Positions 11,452 to 23,183 are shown, counted from the first letter of the stretch. The stretch is DNA of 64,000 nucleotides from Corylus avellana (GCF_901000735.1 NC_081543.1:20405515-20469514), one strand, 5' to 3'. Notes: generated by a model not told the origin, from the sequence alone. Made by a program: numbers and translations.

Positions 11452-13232
11452 AAGATAGTGTAGACATTGGCTCTTCCTTGCTGCTGGGCATCCACGTCAA
11501 ACTGCCACGGTCTTCCCAGGATTAAGTGGCATGCATCCATCTCGACAACATCACACAAAATAGAATCCGAGTAATGCTTACCGATCGAAAATGTGAAACG
11601 ACATCTCTCGGTTACTAGTGTCTCGGTTCCCCGCTTGATCCATCCGATCTTATATGGAGTTGGGTGCTTCTCAGTTTTCAAACCCAACTTTGAAACCATC
11701 TCCTTCGACACTACGTTCTCCCCGCTACCACTATCAATAATCACATCACATACTCTTTGGTTGACTGTGCAGCGAGTACGAAAAATCTTGTGCCTTTGAG
11801 ATTGATCCTCTTGCCTCGGTGTCAAGAGTAAACGTTGAATTACTAAGGATCGGGAAAGTGGGATTCCCTCATCAGCGTCAGCCAACTCCTCTTCTTCATA
11901 CTCGGGTGTATCAATATCTCCATTCTCGGACCCTCCCTCTGGCTCAGGTTCGATCAAGTTTACCATCTGCCTCCGGGGACATTGATGCGACCTATGTCCT
12001 GGTTGGTTGCATTTGAAACATTTGTCTAGATTGGGCCGTGCGTATGGATTGTTGGCTGGTTGTCTCGAGGTGCTTGAACTGCTACTGGCTCCTTTTCCCG
12101 TGGAAGTCACTGGTTGACTTGGTGTGACAGTCGGGACTAGAGGTTGTTTTCCCCGTCCCTGCGTTGGTCTCGTCGAATCGCTCGGGTTTCGCTCCCAGGT
12201 TGTTGCTTTAGGCCTCTCCAGTTGCTTCTCTGCTCGGGCTGCCAAACTAACTGCCTCATTCAAAGTAAAGACAGGATGCATAGAAACCTTATCTTGTATT
12301 GCCACACGCAGTCCACCAATAAACCTTGCAACTTGTTGATCCTCTGTTTCCATGAGATCATTCCGAGCAGATAGGCGATAGAAATCATCAACATACGCCT
12401 GGATGGTCCGACCTCCTTGTCGACACTCTTGGTATTGTTGGAATAGCCGTTGCTCAAAGTCCGGTGGTAAAAAACGTGCTTTGAGTAGCCGCTTCATCTT
12501 CAACCATGAAGTTACAGGTCCCTTCCCTTGTCGGGCTCGGGAAATCTGTAATTTTTCCCACCAAGCAGAAGCTCCTCCCTTGAACTTGTATGCCACTAAC
12601 TTCACCTTGCGATCCTCGCGAATACTCATATAATCAAAGAACCTCTCTACTTCCATCACCCAATCTAAGAAATCTTCGATTTGAAGATGCCCGTTGAATG
12701 ATGGGAGATCAATCTTCATTCGGTATTCGTGGGATTCCTCCCTAGCAAGATCCTGACGCCTGGGTTGCCCTCCATATGCATCCCGGTAGCCAGCGCCGTC
12801 ATAGACATTCCCCATATGGCCAGCTCTACCACGCTCATAACCTCTGAAGCCTGTGCCACCACGACCGACTCCTCTATGTAATTCGCCCCTTCGATCTACC
12901 TCAATGTCCCGTCCGAATACTCCTTCAGCAAAGTCTTCATCGTCACTAGGATCGTCATAGGCCGGTGGTCGGTTTATGGGTGCAAGTGGTTGATGAGGAA
13001 TAGGCCTTACTCGGATCCCATCGTCATCATGGGCATCATTGTCCCTGTGATTACGATTAGGACCTATGTGCATGCGCTCTATCATCTCCCGCATCTGGCG
13101 CATCTCCTGTCGTATCTCCTGTTGCATCGTTTGCTGGATCTGCTGGAGCTCTTGGAATTCGGCTCTCCAAGGAGCCTCCCTGTCACGAGCAGCGTAGTTT
13201 AGGGAATCGTCACCGTTGCGCTGATTGGTCAT
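11349..13232 (-). CDS. Gypsy gag-protease ORF, 627 codons, open
   Basis: The ORF starts a few bases after the primer site. Residues about 25-50 form a Gln/Met-rich coiled-coil-like stretch and about 60-130 a charged Arg/Asp/Gly-rich linker. The retrotransposon gag (capsid) domain is at about 185-300, with [15 protein letters not shown] and [15 protein letters not shown] zinc knuckle [15 protein letters not shown] (CX2CX4HX4C) follows at about 415. A retropepsin-like protease follows with catalytic [12 protein letters not shown] near residue 505, where DSG replaces the commoner DTG. The ORF has no internal stop over 1.9 kb although pol is damaged. It ends just after the protease, in a different frame from RT. 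Confidence 0.9.
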   Translation of the reverse strand: MTNQRNGDDSLNYAARDREAPWRAEFQELQQIQQTMQQEIRQEMRQMREMIERMHIGPNRNHRDNDAHDDDGIRVRPIPHQPLAPINRPPAYDDPSDDEDFAEGVFGRDIEVDRRGELHRGVGRGGTGFRGYERGRAGHMGNVYDGAGYRDAYGGQPRRQDLAREESHEYRMKIDLPSFNGHLQIEDFLDWVMEVERFFDYMSIREDRKVKLVAYKFKGGASAWWEKLQISRARQGKGPVTSWLKMKRLLKARFLPPDFEQRLFQQYQECRQGGRTIQAYVDDFYRLSARNDLMETEDQQVARFIGGLRVAIQDKVSMHPVFTLNEAVSLAARAEKQLERPKATTWERNPSDSTRPTQGRGKQPLVPTVTPSQPVTSTGKGASSSSSTSRQPANNPYARPNLDKCFKCNQPGHRSHQCPRRQMVNLIEPEPEGGSENGDIDTPEYEEEELADADEGIPLSRSLVIQRLLLTPRQEDQSQRHKIFRTRCTVNQRVCDVIIDSGSGENVVSKEMVSKLGLKTEKHPTPYKIGWIKRGTETLVTERCRFTFSIGKHYSDSILCDVVEMDACHLILGRPWQFDVDAQQQGRANVYTIFWDGRKITFRPLQEVKILLIPRESRSSYPLDQNL

Positions 13233-13248
13233 GATCAGGATAAAGCCT

Positions 13249-13260
13249 GCTCTGATACCA
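13249..13260 (-). other. Primer-binding site of the gypsy element
   Basis: The minus strand reads TGGTATCAGAGC, the complement of the 3' end of plant initiator tRNA-Met. It lies two bases inside the LTR boundary, as expected for first-strand priming. Confidence 0.9.
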
Positions 13261-13262
13261 AC

Positions 13263-13668
13263 TGACGTAGCGGAAGACTAAGGTAATTAATCAAAGAGCA
13301 GCGTCTTTGATTCTGCAAGGAGAAGCGTCTTCGTCTTCTACCCAAAAGATAAAACAAGCCCGCAGGCAAAAAAATAAAAATAAAACTCCGCAGAGTATTT
13401 GAGAGAGAATTCTCTGATTTGATTATAATTCAATTGATTGAGTTTTACATAATAGGCAAGCCTATTTATAGAAGAGAAATCCTTGGAGAAAAAGTAAACC
13501 TACTTCTAGTAGAGAAAGTAAATCTAATCTTAGTAGGAAAGTAAACATAATCCTAGTAGGGAAAGTAAACATAATTCTAATTAGGAAAAGTAAATATACT
13601 CCTAGTAGGGAAAGGATTAAAAGTAAACTATTTATTCTTGGGGGTGGGGACACACATGTCCTACATCA
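13263..13668 (-). repeat. 5' LTR of the gypsy element (406 bp)
   Basis: The ends are TGACGTAG and CTACATCA, inverted repeats with one mismatch and TG/CA termini. The base next to 13668 resumes LINE-C ORF2 (TCCAC). The left part of the LTR (about 13490-13620) contains about five tandem units of roughly 25 bases built on AGTAAAC...CCTAGTAGGGAA. No second LTR is present in the window. Confidence 0.82.
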
Positions 13669-16588
13669 TCCACAGACTCCCCATTCGATTCACAACAATA
13701 CCTCTTTTCCGAACATTATCCAGAGTGAGTGATTTCCCAAGGGCGGCCGACCACACAAAAAACGCCACTCTCGAAGGAGCCTTGGTGCGCCAAATACTTT
13801 TACAAGGGAAGTGATTGGAATCTTTGGAGGCAAGCATCCTATAAAAAGAGTGAACCTCAAACTTCCCTTTTCTCGAAGGGATCCACCACATCCAGTCCTC
13901 CCCTACCCCACTAATAGATAATGAATACAAGAACGAGAAGAAAGAGGCTAAAACCATCTCTCCCAATCATGAATTCTGCGAGTAAAAGTAACATTCCAAT
14001 GAACCATCCCATTTATGCACTCCCGAATATCCGCAATGGAAGCATCCTTATTGCTAGCAATGTTAAAAAGGCATGGAAAAGCATCCTTGAGGGGCATCTC
14101 GCCACACCATAAATCCTCCCAAAATTTGACTTTCCCACCCGAACCAAGATCCAATCTGAAATGGAACTGAAACGACCTCCAACCCCTACAAATGTGTTTC
14201 CATAACCCCACCCCATGCGATCCACGAGGGACTTTAGAACGCCAACCACCCCAATGCACCCCATACTTTGCCACCAAAATATTTCTCCACCAAGCTTCTT
14301 CCTCGCAACAGAGCTTGATTAAAAAGACGCAAGCTCCAAATCCCTAGACCACCCTCAGCAATCGGAGAACAAACCTCATTCCAACTGACCAAATGGAACT
14401 TAGGCTCTTCCTTGAACCCCCCCCCCCCCATAAGAAGTCCCTTTGAATCTTCTCAATGAGATTCGCCACGGAAACAGGAATGGGGAAGAGGGACAAAAAA
14501 TAAGTGGAAAGATTGGATAAGGTACTTTTTATGAGCGTGAGCCTCGCTCCCGTGGACAAATATGAGCGCTTCCAAGGGGCCAACCTTCTAGCAATTTTCT
14601 CCAACATATCATCCCAAATAGCCAACAGCTTGAACGAAGCCCCTAGCGGAAGACCCAGATACTTCAAAGGCAGAGAGCTAGTGCCACAACCCAGAATACC
14701 AGCCAACTCACCCGACTCCACCGAACCACCGACTGGGACCAAAACAGATTTAGCTCGATTTACTTTTAAACCTGAGACTGCCTCGAAGCTAATAATGAGG
14801 GCTTTAATAAATGTAACTTGATCAGGAGTAGCCCCACAAAAAACTAGAGTATCATCAGCAAAAGGAAGATGAGAAACAGTTACCCGCTCAGGCTCTCTAG
14901 CACCCACATAGAAGCCGTTAAAGAAACCCCTACTAATAGAAGCATCAATCATCCTGCTGAACGCCTCCATGACCATAATGAACAAGAAAAGCGAAAGGGG
15001 GTCACCTTGTCTTACCCCCCGCAAACTCTCAAAGAAACCGGAAGGAGAGCCATTGATCAACACCGAGAACCGCACCAACGAGATACAATGTTCAATCCAT
15101 GAGCACCATTTCTCACCAAAACCGCACCTTCTTAATAAGTAGAGCAAAAACTTCCAGTTCATGTGATCATAAGCCTTCTTCATATCCAACTTGCATAAGA
15201 GGCCGGGATCCCCATATCTGAAACGGCTATCCAGACACTCATTGGCAATAAGCACCGAATCCAAAATGTGTCTACCTTTGACGAAGGCGTTCTGCGGATT
15301 GGAGATGACCCGATTCATGACTCCCCTCATTCTATTGGCTAAAACCTTCGCAATAATCTTATAAGTCCCCCCCCCCCCTCCACAAGGCTAATGGGAAATC
15401 CTTCAGATTGGAAGCCCCATGCGACTTCGGGAATAAGGGCAATAAACGTAGCATTGAGGCTTTTTTCGAATTTACCTCGATCATAAAACTCCGCAAAAAC
15501 AGCCATGGTGTTCTTTTTGATCACCTCCCAGCAATTCTGGAAGAAAGCCATAGAAAAGCCATCCGGACCTAGAGCCTTGTCCCTATCCATTTTTTTAATC
15601 ACCTCCCACACCTCCCTTTCCTCGAAAGGGGCTTCCAAACTAGAAGACTCATTCACCTCCAACATGTCGAAATGAAGATTATCCAACCTCGGTCTCCAAC
15701 TAAGAGTCTCCGTGAAGAGCGTCTCATAAAAGTGAGTGATATGATTTCTAATAGCCTCTTGATCAGAAGTAATAGTGCCATTAATGTTCAAAGACTCAAT
15801 ATAATTCTGTCTTCGGTTGGCATTAGCTATCCGATGGAAGAACACTTGTCGCCCTCTTTCAACCAACAGATCCTAAATTTTTGCCTCCAACTGATTTCTT
15901 CTTGAAGGAGGGAGAGTTCTAGCTTGCTTGCGAGCACCCTTTTCCTCTCAACCTCTTTTGTGGTTAGACCTCTCTCTTCCTCCACCCTATCCAAAGCTTT
16001 AAGATCTTTCATATGAGTCTTAATATAAACCCCCACATTGCCAAAATCTTGGTCATTCCATCTTCTAATATCCCACTTTAAAGCTTGCATCTTCTTAGAA
16101 AGAATGAAACTCGAAGTACCCTGAAAATGATACGAGTCCCACCAGCTGCGCACTTTATCCACAAAACCCTCCACTTTGAGCCACATATTCTCAAATTTGA
16201 AAGGCCTTTTGCCTCCCGAATAAGAATTGCAGTCCAGAAAAATAGGAGCATGATCGGAACAAACCCGAAGCAACCTCTTTTGACGCAAGTCATGATGGCG
16301 GGCTTCCCAATCCGGGGAGACAAGAAAGCGGTCAAGCCTAGACCAAGAAATGTTGTTTGACCAAGTAGAGATCCCCCCCACTAAGGGAAGGTCCATGAGA
16401 CCCTGCTCCGAGATGAACTCACCAAAGTCCCTCATTGCCGACCGTGAGTGAGCTCCCCTCGACCTTTCACTAGGATAGAGAGTGACATTAAAGTCCCCAC
16501 CGATACACCACGGCACGTCCCAACAGCTCATGACCCCTGCTAACTCCTCCCAAAGAAAACGCCTAGAGTTTACTCTGTTAGGGCCATA
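13669..16588 (-). pseudogene. LINE-C ORF2, copy 2 (endonuclease C-terminal part and RT), broken
   Basis: This copy matches 5112-8005 at about 99% by eye, with a constant offset of 8561 bases over the RT region. It shares the C-run frameshift (14419 versus 5860) and other faults. Private differences include a longer C-run near 15370, a short deletion near 15840 and scattered substitutions. Domains are endonuclease GGDFNVTLYPSER and CSDHAPIFLDC (about 16490-16230), the RT opening near 15540, FADDTLVFCG near 14850 and the beginning of zf-RVT at about 13880-13700. At 16588 the reading runs in frame across the copia insertion to the endonuclease start at 24207, so this copy belongs to the LINE with ORF1. 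Confidence 0.88.
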
Positions 16589-16757
16589 TGTCAATTGTAC
16601 TGAATACCCCTCAATGTGAGGGTTTCTCATATTATATAGGAATTGTCTAGCTAATTACAGGCTGTATCTCAGCGATTACAGCCATCTAGGAGAACAAATA
16701 AGGCAACTAAAATCTACATATTAATTACAAGATACTATAGCTATAATACAAAAATAT

Positions 16758-19031
16758 TTTTTTTTTTTTTGATAAGTAATGTAGTATATATAAAAAAAAG
16801 CGCAAAGCGCCTCTAAGTACACAATAAAGTATACAAAGGAACCCAAACAAAACACCCAGAAAAACCCAGAAAAAACCCAAACAAACCAATCAAAAACCCA
16901 GAAAAACCCAATCAAACCAAACACCCATCCAAAGGGGAATACAAGAGACCCAACCAAACCCCAAGAAAAGCCCTAGTGCACCTCAGGTGGAACCCTAGTG
17001 CACCTCAGGGGGAAAAGAAAAAGCATTTTTCGATCCCAAAAAACCCCGCCGACGCCGGCCCTTCACCGGAGAGATGGAGCAATCCAGATTATTGTGCTCC
17101 CTCAACCCCTTAACCTTAGAAGCAGAAACTTCAACCTTAGGGGCAGAAACTTCAACCTCAGCAAGCAGATCCTTGTTCTTATGCAGCTGCTTTGCGACTT
17201 TTTCCTTCACCCTCCGGGTATAAAACAGTTGGGACGAGGATTTAGAGGAGTAAATGGGAGTACCATTCTCTGTCATGCGAGGAAAAGGACGGCTAAGACT
17301 CCTCCCCATCTCAGCCGCCCCATCGAGAAGGGAAGTAGTCGAGAGTGAAGTGCATCCCTGCGACGAGAACAATGAGGTAGTAGCAGGGGAAAGAAAACAG
17401 CCAGCTTGAACCTCCACCGGCGCAAAGGGAACCAGAACAGGGTCCTTTCCCTTAGAAGACAAAGAATCCTTCAACACCACCGGAGCGGGAGAGACAGCTC
17501 TCGGACTCAAGAACCCACGACGAAACAAACCTTTCTCCGGAGAAGAAGGACGAACAACCAGCTCCTCCTCCCCCGAAAAAGGAACCTCCCTATCCCTGCA
17601 AGAGCTCGCCGGAGAGTCCACCTCCCAAGGAACAGCGAAGGCCTCCTTGAGAATAGAAAGACGAGCCGAATCAGAAATCTCCGAAGACACAGACGCACCC
17701 CGGCAGATTTCAGGCATCGAAGAAAGAGAGCCCTCCCAGTCCCTGCGCAACGTGCTCGCCGGTACAGCCTCCGCAGAAAGGGAAAAAGTAGCCCCCTGAG
17801 AGGACCCGTCACCGGCAGACCCAACAATCTCGCCCAAAACTCGCACCGGAGAGAGAGAGAACACTGCCGGGGAAGACCCATCGCCGGAATCCAAACCGGT
17901 AACCTGCAAACTCAAAGAAGACCTAGCGAACGGCTCCAAACACTCTTCAGAGGCTAGAGGAATCCCAGCCGATACAGACTCCAAAGGTAATGAGAAAGAG
18001 TTATGGACTGGATCTGAGAAATCCGGATCCAAGTGCTGAACCGGATCCAAATTTTGACCCAAACCCACTTCAGAGACCGACCCGGAATCACAACCCAAAG
18101 CAGAAGTTGATAGGCCCAAAAAACGAGCCCTTTTACTCCTGCGATTGGGCTTCGAGACAACCCCTGCACAGACCCAGTCCAACTTACGTTGGATTTGCCC
18201 TAGAAGCCTCATCAATCCACTAATACCGATCTTGCCCTTCTTCTTCTTCCTCAAACTCACTGAACCAGCCGCCTCCACCAGAGGAGAAGACAAGCTCTCC
18301 AACGCAGAGCAATCCACGGCAGACCGCAACCCCAAACCGTCATACTCCGAATCCCACCAAGACGACCCCGGAAGCAAATCGAGAGACCTCGGATACTCAA
18401 CTGCTCTCGCCTCGACGCCCGGAGAAGATCGAAGGACATCCACGAAAGACCTCCCGGAATCGACCCCCAAAGAAGGACCATCCATTAGAAACCCCGCCGA
18501 AGATGGAACCCCCGACTCCGCCGTACCATCCGACTTGATCTGTGCCGCCATCAGTTGCCGAAGCTCTCCCGCGAAACGCCGCCAGCCCCTCCCAAAACGT
18601 CCCTCCGGAAGCCAAATGACTCCCTTACGACCACCCTCAGCCAACACCGATACCTCCAAGAACCTTCCGGCCTTATTACCTCCCCCGTGGACCATCGTGG
18701 CCTTATCACCCTCACGGTAAGATTTGGCAATTTCTTCCTTCACCTGAACCTGAATCGCCGCTTCCACCGTTTCCACCAACCACGACGAACACCGAATGCT
18801 CGCGTAAATATACCCCACGAAACCTTTTCTCCTCTCCTCCAGACGAAGGTTAGGACACCCAACCTTTGCCGAAAGGCAGAAGGTTTTGGCTTCAAAAGAG
18901 AAACTGCGTTCCATACGCCGAACCCTAACGCGCAGCACCAGCCGCGCCACCGATCGCAGAAAAAACTTTCAAAAATTCAAATTTTGAAATTCATCCGAGT
19001 CTAGAGAGAGAGAGAGAGACATTCTAGAGAG
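16758..19031 (-). mobile_element. LINE-E: non-autonomous LINE with ORF1 only
   Basis: The element is 2274 bases long, from a CT-rich 5' leader at 19031 to a poly(A) that reads as T's at 16758-16770. A perfect 19-base target-site duplication flanks it, so both ends are complete. It carries one long ORF1, then about 230 bases of the standard LINE 3' tail, and no endonuclease or RT. It must have moved using another LINE's ORF2. It is nested in a copia LTR inside LINE-C, so it is the youngest of the three. Confidence 0.92.
16995..18950 (-). CDS. LINE-E ORF1 protein, 651 codons, intact
   Basis: This is an RNA-binding ORF1-type protein of plant L1 LINEs. The N-terminal third (residues about 15-135) resembles the DUF4283 region: SFEAKTFCLS near the start, then RFLEVSVLAEGGRKGVIWLP and GRFGRGWRRFAGELRQL. 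The equivalent region of LINE-C ORF1 reads GSIIIPEGRYGQGWDRF. The rest is Ser/Pro-rich and low in complexity, and the protein ends with a basic patch (SPVKGRRRRGFLGSKNAF). I see no zinc knuckle. The first ATG gives a basic MARLVLRVRVRR start; a second Met is 12 residues later. The stop lies directly before the 3' UTR, so ORF2 was lost cleanly. Confidence 0.85.
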   Translation of the reverse strand: MARLVLRVRVRRMERSFSFEAKTFCLSAKVGCPNLRLEERRKGFVGYIYASIRCSSWLVETVEAAIQVQVKEEIAKSYREGDKATMVHGGGNKAGRFLEVSVLAEGGRKGVIWLPEGRFGRGWRRFAGELRQLMAAQIKSDGTAESGVPSSAGFLMDGPSLGVDSGRSFVDVLRSSPGVEARAVEYPRSLDLLPGSSWWDSEYDGLGLRSAVDCSALESLSSPLVEAAGSVSLRKKKKGKIGISGLMRLLGQIQRKLDWVCAGVVSKPNRRSKRARFLGLSTSALGCDSGSVSEVGLGQNLDPVQHLDPDFSDPVHNSFSLPLESVSAGIPLASEECLEPFARSSLSLQVTGLDSGDGSSPAVFSLSPVRVLGEIVGSAGDGSSQGATFSLSAEAVPASTLRRDWEGSLSSMPEICRGASVSSEISDSARLSILKEAFAVPWEVDSPASSCRDREVPFSGEEELVVRPSSPEKGLFRRGFLSPRAVSPAPVVLKDSLSSKGKDPVLVPFAPVEVQAGCFLSPATTSLFSSQGCTSLSTTSLLDGAAEMGRSLSRPFPRMTENGTPIYSSKSSSQLFYTRRVKEKVAKQLHKNKDLLAEVEVSAPKVEVSASKVKGLREHNNLDCSISPVKGRRRRGFLGSKNAFSFPPEVH

Positions 19032-19105
19032 AGCTATAATACAAAAATATACCATAACTAGAAAGACTAATTATGGCTAAATATATATATCGTATCTGAT
19101 TGACA

Positions 19106-19116
19106 TCCCCCTCATA
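19106..19116 (-). other. Polypurine tract of copia-1
   Basis: The minus strand reads GAGGGGGA directly before the 3' LTR. This is the expected position and composition of the plus-strand primer. Confidence 0.85.
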
Positions 19117-22100
19117 TTGATGTTGGTCGATCAAGAAGCATCAATTTGCCCACAATGAACTGATGACGCTGTCGTGTCATGGCCTTCGTGAATACGTCAG
19201 CTATCTGGAGATCAGTGGAAACATGAGGAAGAGATATAACACGAGTGTCCAAGGCTTCCCGAATAGAATGACAGTCTACCTCAATATGCTTCATACGTTC
19301 ATGGTAAACAGGATTAACAGCTATTTGAATGGCACTAGTATTATCTGCATGGAGAGGAGTAGAATCAGATTGAGAAAAACCAAGCTCAGCCAGAAGCCCA
19401 CGAAGCCAGACAATCTCAGAACAAGCAGCAGATATTGCCCGGTATTCGGATTCAGTAGATGATTTAGAAACACGAGCTTGTTTCTTACTCTTCCAAGAAA
19501 TCAAAGAATCACCAAGAAACATACACCAACCCGTGACAGACCACCGAGTATCAGGACATCCGGCCCAATCTGCATCACTATAAGCAACAAGGCGAAGAGG
19601 AGAGCCGGTTGGAAAGAACAACCCACGGCTAGGTGACCCCTGAAGATAGCGAATGATACGGCGAACCGCAGCTAAATGAAGATGGCGTGGAGTTTGCATA
19701 AATTGGCTAACCTGCTGGACAGCGAAGGAAATATCAGGCCAAGTAATAGTCAAATAGTTCAAGCTGCCTACCAACTGTCGAAACACAGTAGGATCAGAAA
19801 GAAGATCACCCTCCTCATTGCAATATTTCACATTAACCTCCATAGGAGTATCCACCGAAGAAGAATCCTGAAGACTAGCCAGGCGAATCAAGTCCTGGGT
19901 ATATTTGTGTTGATTCAAGAATATACCTGAAAAATCGGTATGCACCTCCAACCCCAAAAAATACGTAAGAGGACCAAGGTCTTTCATATGAAAAGAAGCC
20001 TGAAGATTCTGCTTGAGATGGCCAATCAAACTGGAGTCAGTGCCAGTAATGACAATATCATCCACATACACAAGTAAAAGAACGAGACCAATCGGAGTCT
20101 TGCAAAGAAACAAAGAGGAGTCATATTGGCTTTGGACAAAGGAGAAGCGAAGCAGCGTAGACCTGAATTTTTCTAACCATGCCCGGGGAGCTTGTTTTAA
20201 GCCATAGAGAGACCGCTTTAACTTACACACAGTTGCAGATGGAGAAGAAAACAAACCCGCAGGAGGAGTCATGTAAATATCCTCTTTGAGATCACCATGA
20301 AGAAAAACATTTTTGACGTCATCTGGTGAAGCGGCCAGCCTTGGGAGGCGGCAATAGAAATAACCGTACGCACTGTGGTCATCTTCGCTACCGGAGCAAA
20401 TGTCTCCTCATAGTCCACCCCATATTCTTGTCTGTTCCCAATAGCAACTAATCGTGCCTTATACCGATCCAGAGTCCCATCAGAGTGGAGCTTAATCGAG
20501 TAAACCCATTTACAACCGATGGCTTTAACATTAGAAGGGCAAGGAACCACCTCCCATGTCTGATTGTCCTGGAGAGCCTGAAGTTCCTCATCCATTGCTT
20601 TTCGCCAACATTCATGTTTAACGGCCTCGGAAAAACATGTAGGGATGGAAATAGAAGACAAAGTAGCATTAAAAGAAGTGTGAGAAAAACCATACCGATC
20701 AGGAGGATGTGATACTCGGGCAGATCGTCGAGGACCAGGCTCAGGAGGCGTGGGAGAACTGATCGGACCTGTCTCGGATGATAAATCAATCTCGGAGAAG
20801 TTGTCAGAACAGGGTCGGATGAAGGGTCAGTCTCGGGAGGGGCAAAGTTGGTAGACGTCGAGTATACACAATTCCAGATTTGAACCGTTCAGGGAGAGGA
20901 GTCAATTCATCAAAACACGGTAGAATACTAATTTCAAGCAATGACTCAACATGTGTAGAAAAGAAACATTGATTCTCAAAGAAAACAACATTACGAGATA
21001 TACGAAATTTGTTAGAACAAGAATCATAGCAAACATAACCCTTGTGTGAAATACTATAACCCATAAATGCACATTTAACAGACTGAGCAGAGAGTTTGTG
21101 ACGTTCATGAGAAGGTAAATGAACAAAACAAACACATCCAAAAGTATGCAGATTAAGATAGCTAGGATGCTGATGATACAAACGATAGTAAGGAGAATCA
21201 AAATTCAAGACCTGAGAGGGCAGTCTATTAATTAAGTAAACTGCAGTAGATAATGCTTCAACCCAAAATTTAGATGGAACGGATGACTCAAGCAATAAGG
21301 TGCGAACAACGTCCAAGAGATGTCGGTTCTTTCGTTCCGCCACCTCATTTTGCTGAGTAGAAGGACAAGAGCGCTGAGAGACAATTCCTTTGTGGTGTAA
21401 GAAATCATGAAATTCGTGGGACATGTATTCTCCACCAGAATCAGACCTCAAAATCTTAATACCTGTAGAAAATTGATTTTCAATATATGCTACAAAGGTC
21501 TTAAAAATAGACAGGACCTCAAATTTAGCCCGAAGAAAATAGACCCAAGTATAACGACTGAAATCATCTATGAATGTCACAAAATATTTATATCGAGCAT
21601 GAGAAATGACAGGAGAAATGCCCCATACATCACTATGCACAATATTAAAGCATTTTGTAGCACGACTACCATGAGAAGAAAAGGAAAGTGTCTTACTCTT
21701 ACCAAGTTTGCAGACAGAACAGTCAAATGACAAATTTTTAGAAACTCGTTCTTTATTGCCTAACAAACCAGAATTTAACATATGAGACAAAATAATAGAG
21801 TTTGGATGACCCAAACGTTTGTGCCATACTTCGTTTGGAGTATTAACTGTCATACAAGCCAAAGATAAACAACTAGGAATTGAAAAATGCAGTAGAAATA
21901 GTCTGCCAACTTTAGGCCCCTTCGCGAGTATCTTCCCCGACACCTGATCCTGCACAAGACAACCATCACGAGAGAAATGGACATCACAGTTTTTCTCAAC
22001 TAACTGGCCAACTGAAATAAGATTATTAGAAAGTCCAGGAGACACATAAACATCTCGGAATGAAGGATTGATATCTCCTACTTCATTAATAGCTAAATGA

Positions 22101-23183
22101 CTCCCATTAGCTACTTGAATATGAGATGAACCAAGATATGGACGAACATTGCAAAGAGTATTAGATGATTTGGTCATATGATTGGATGCAGCAGAATCAA
22201 TAAGCCACGACTTATACGGAGCAGTACCATTACCTTGGAGCCCTAAGGCGGAAAAGGCTGACATAATCATCTGCTGGACCATTTCAGGAGTAAGAACAGA
22301 TGATCCGGCCGCAGAAGAAGACGCTGAGGACATCATTGGAGTGGAAGAGGTGTTCACTGCAGCTTGATAGGCGGTAGCTTGGCGATTCTGAGGCCGAATG
22401 GGACATTCTTTGATAAAGTGGCCCTGTTTCTTACAGTAATTGCAAGATTTCTTTACACAATTGGCGGCAATATGACCATACTCTTTGCAGCTGAAACACT
22501 GGACCTTGCGCATATCCTTACCCTTCCCTTTCCCATATGCTGCATGGGCTACTGGATTTGGGTTGGAATCGTGCTGGAACGTAGCCTGTGTGAGAAGACG
22601 CTGCACCTCGCGAAGTAATTCTCCAAAACAAACATCCAAAGATGGAGAAGGATCCCGGTTCATTAAATTTGAGCGAGTAACCTCAAATTCAGGGCGCAAT
22701 TTCATCAAGAATTGATCTCTCTTGCTTTGCTCATGAACAGCCTGAACAGCAGAGATAGATGCAACAGGTACCTTTGCATAAATCATATCAGAAAATTCTC
22801 CCCACAAATTCTGAAAATCAGAAAAATACTCCTGAATGGAGAGATTCCCTTGTGTAACTAGCAATCTCATATTCCAACTGAAAACGACGTGCGGTATTAT
22901 CCTGGTGATAAACCTTCACCAAATACTCCCACATAGTCTTTGCAGACTTATATGGTCTCAAATTGAGCACAATAAGAGGATCGACAGACCCTAAGATCCA
23001 CAACATCACACGTGCATCTTTGACCTTCCAATTAGCCAACTCCTTAGGTTCCGTAGGAGCTGGATCACTACCGTCAATATGGCCCCACAACTCTTTTCCC
23101 ATAACAAACAATTGAAACTGGAATTCCCAAGTAGAATAATTTTTTCCCGTAAAACGGACCCCGAAAGACTCGCTAGAAGACAT
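19112..23183 (-). pseudogene. Copia-1 gag-pol polyprotein, three frame breaks
   Basis: Order on the minus strand: a gag N-terminus with NYSTWEFQFQLFVMGKELW (from 23183); a UBN2-type gag region; two zinc knuckles, CFSCKEYGHIAANC and CNYCKKQGHFIKEC (about 22500-22390); and a protease-like motif WLIDSAASNHMT (about 22200), where the usual Gly of the DSG core is Ala. Integrase follows, with HKRLGHPNS and CSVCKLGKS (about 21820-21690), then a core ending near 20900. RT has WVYSIKLHSDGTLDRYKARLVA, SLYGLKQAPRAW and YVDDIVITG (about 20060). RNase H has SKSSTESEYRAIS and ends IADVFTKAM. The frame changes near 22850, 20800 and 20310. The last looks like one lost G in the codon before the DVKNVFLHG-type motif. 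Confidence 0.92.

Larger units (their letters stand above)
9799..13668 (-). mobile_element. Ty3/gypsy element, 5' part (LTR, PBS, gag-pro, RT, RNase H)
   Basis: The order on the minus strand is LTR (13668-13263), primer site for initiator tRNA-Met, gag with zinc knuckle, protease, RT and RNase H. The element is cut by the gap at 9798. Integrase, polypurine tract and second LTR are absent. It interrupts LINE-C ORF2 at 13668/13669. The gag-protease-RT-RNase H order with YFDDIL RT is Ty3/gypsy. The lineage cannot be fixed without integrase and a possible chromodomain. Confidence 0.88.
16589..19105 (-). repeat. 3' LTR of copia-1, split by a LINE
   Basis: LTR sequence occupies 16589-16757 and 19051-19105. 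Between them lie LINE-E and its 19-base duplication AGCTATAATACAAAAATAT (16739-16757 and 19032-19050). The LTR ends are TGTCA and TGACA. Confidence 0.93.

Noticed and set aside
17406..18720. Long plus-strand ORFs opposite LINE-E ORF1
   Set aside because: They are rich in Arg/Pro/Ser as expected from the antisense of a GC-rich ORF. The minus strand has the recognised ORF1 pattern and the LINE's orientation.
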